Source of the DNA: Isoptericola peretonis
GTDB lineage: Bacteria; Actinomycetota; Actinomycetes; Actinomycetales; Cellulomonadaceae
Reading direction: 5' to 3'
Length of the DNA: 64,000 nt
Assembly (NCBI GenBank): GCA_023241745.1
Contig: JALQCY010000003.1
Span: 434,001 to 498,000 of the forward strand
Numbering within the stretch: position 1 is the stretch's first letter; each line of letters starts with the position of its first letter. The notes beneath the pieces were generated by a model. That model was not told the DNA's origin and searched no databases. It saw only the letters and a program-made list of their open reading frames with translations. Below are positions 63,678-64,000 of the stretch, piece by piece. The translations under genes and the position numbers were made by a program.

Positions 63678-64000
63678 CGCGGGCCGAGGACGTCGTCGAG
63701 CCGTTCGGCGAGCTGCGCGCCGTCGGCGCCCCGCACGAGCGGGACGCCGGGGTCCGGTCGCTCGGAGTCGGGGTGGGTGCGGGCGCGCTCGACGCGGCGG
63801 ATGGCGATCGCCGCGACGCGGCCGGGCCAGCGTGCGGACGCGCGCACGTACACGTCCTCGTCGAGCTGGCCGGCGTCGCCGACCAGCAGCCATCGCACCT
63901 GCGGGAAGGTGCGCGCGAGCCGATCAAGGCTGTCGGACTTGTGCTGCTGGCCGCTGCGGAACCAGCCGGTCTGCGTGGGACCCCAGTCGGTGAGCAGCAG
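63644..64000 (-). CDS. App1-type phosphatase domain protein (DUF2183), 5' part outside the window
   Basis: The frame is open to the window edge. The 118 visible C-terminal residues include '[20 protein letters not shown]' and '[16 protein letters not shown]', matching App1/DUF2183, a HAD-like phosphatidate phosphatase domain. Stop TAG at 63646-63644, inside the end of the response-regulator gene. N-terminal catalytic DxDxT lies outside. A separate start inside the window is not needed. Confidence 0.75.
   Translation of the reverse strand: MLLTDWGPTQTGWFRSGQQHKSDSLDRLARTFPQVRWLLVGDAGQLDEDVYVRASARWPGRVAAIAIRRVERARTHPDSERPDPGVPLVRGADGAQLAERLDDVLGPRHPRSGTNPDS

Overview
The window is 64 kb of very GC-rich (about 73-75%), densely packed DNA with strong G/C bias at third codon positions, many GTG starts, ATGA/GTGA gene overlaps and several apparently leaderless genes. 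Together with a menaquinone methyltransferase, a GPP34-family protein, an FBP zinc-finger protein, ANTAR and FCD/GntR regulators and an ESX-type toxin cassette, this points to an actinobacterium, most likely Micrococcales (Cellulomonadaceae/Promicromonosporaceae-like). That placement is inference. I see no rRNA, tRNA, CRISPR array, transposase or prophage.

Layout. 1-7.6 kb: end of a LysR-type regulator, a DUF308 membrane protein, then a tandem glycine riboswitch driving gcvP-gcvT-gcvH, a very small LuxR-type HTH protein, a NUDIX hydrolase and a P-loop kinase-like protein. 7.7-10.6 kb: a large FAD/Fe-S D-2-hydroxyacid dehydrogenase. 10.6-19.2 kb: a phosphonate island (phnM divergent from phnD-phnC-fused phnE-alcohol dehydrogenase, a GntR regulator, an FAD oxidoreductase and a PhnX-like hydrolase) with a PHO-box-like repeat in the divergent promoter. 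19.2-31.3 kb: a frameshifted immunity-protein-like gene, two tandem secreted paralogues, gamma-glutamyltransferase with a divergent AraC regulator, a PAS-ANTAR protein, a 1367-residue secreted phosphodiester glycosidase/metallophosphoesterase, a small membrane protein and a secreted zinc metalloprotease.

31.4-49.2 kb is the most striking region: a divergent locus that reads as a complete intracellular pathway for arabinosylated hydroxyproline peptides, the signature chemistry of plant extensins. One arm encodes a GH127 beta-L-arabinofuranosidase, a five-gene peptide ABC importer, a proline-iminopeptidase-like hydrolase and an Xaa-Pro aminopeptidase. The other encodes an FCD/GntR regulator and a full 4-hydroxyproline to 2-oxoglutarate pathway (three-subunit D-hydroxyproline dehydrogenase, deaminase, epimerase, semialdehyde dehydrogenase). 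Three similar AT-rich operator-like sites sit in front of the GH127 gene, the regulator and the catabolic operon, suggesting one regulon.

49.2-55.2 kb: a GPP34 protein, a leaderless ArsR/SRPBCC pair sharing a 16-bp promoter, an FBP zinc-finger protein, and metF-metE behind a SAM-I-type riboswitch whose P1 helix overlaps the metF Shine-Dalgarno; a perfect 60-bp palindrome lies just past metE. 55.3-58.8 kb: a four-gene cassette (ESX-like protein, HINT-containing polymorphic toxin, putative immunity protein, SseB-like protein). 58.9-64 kb: a NYN/LOTUS protein, PlsC-type acyltransferase, menG, a NarL-type two-component pair and the end of an App1-type gene running off the edge.
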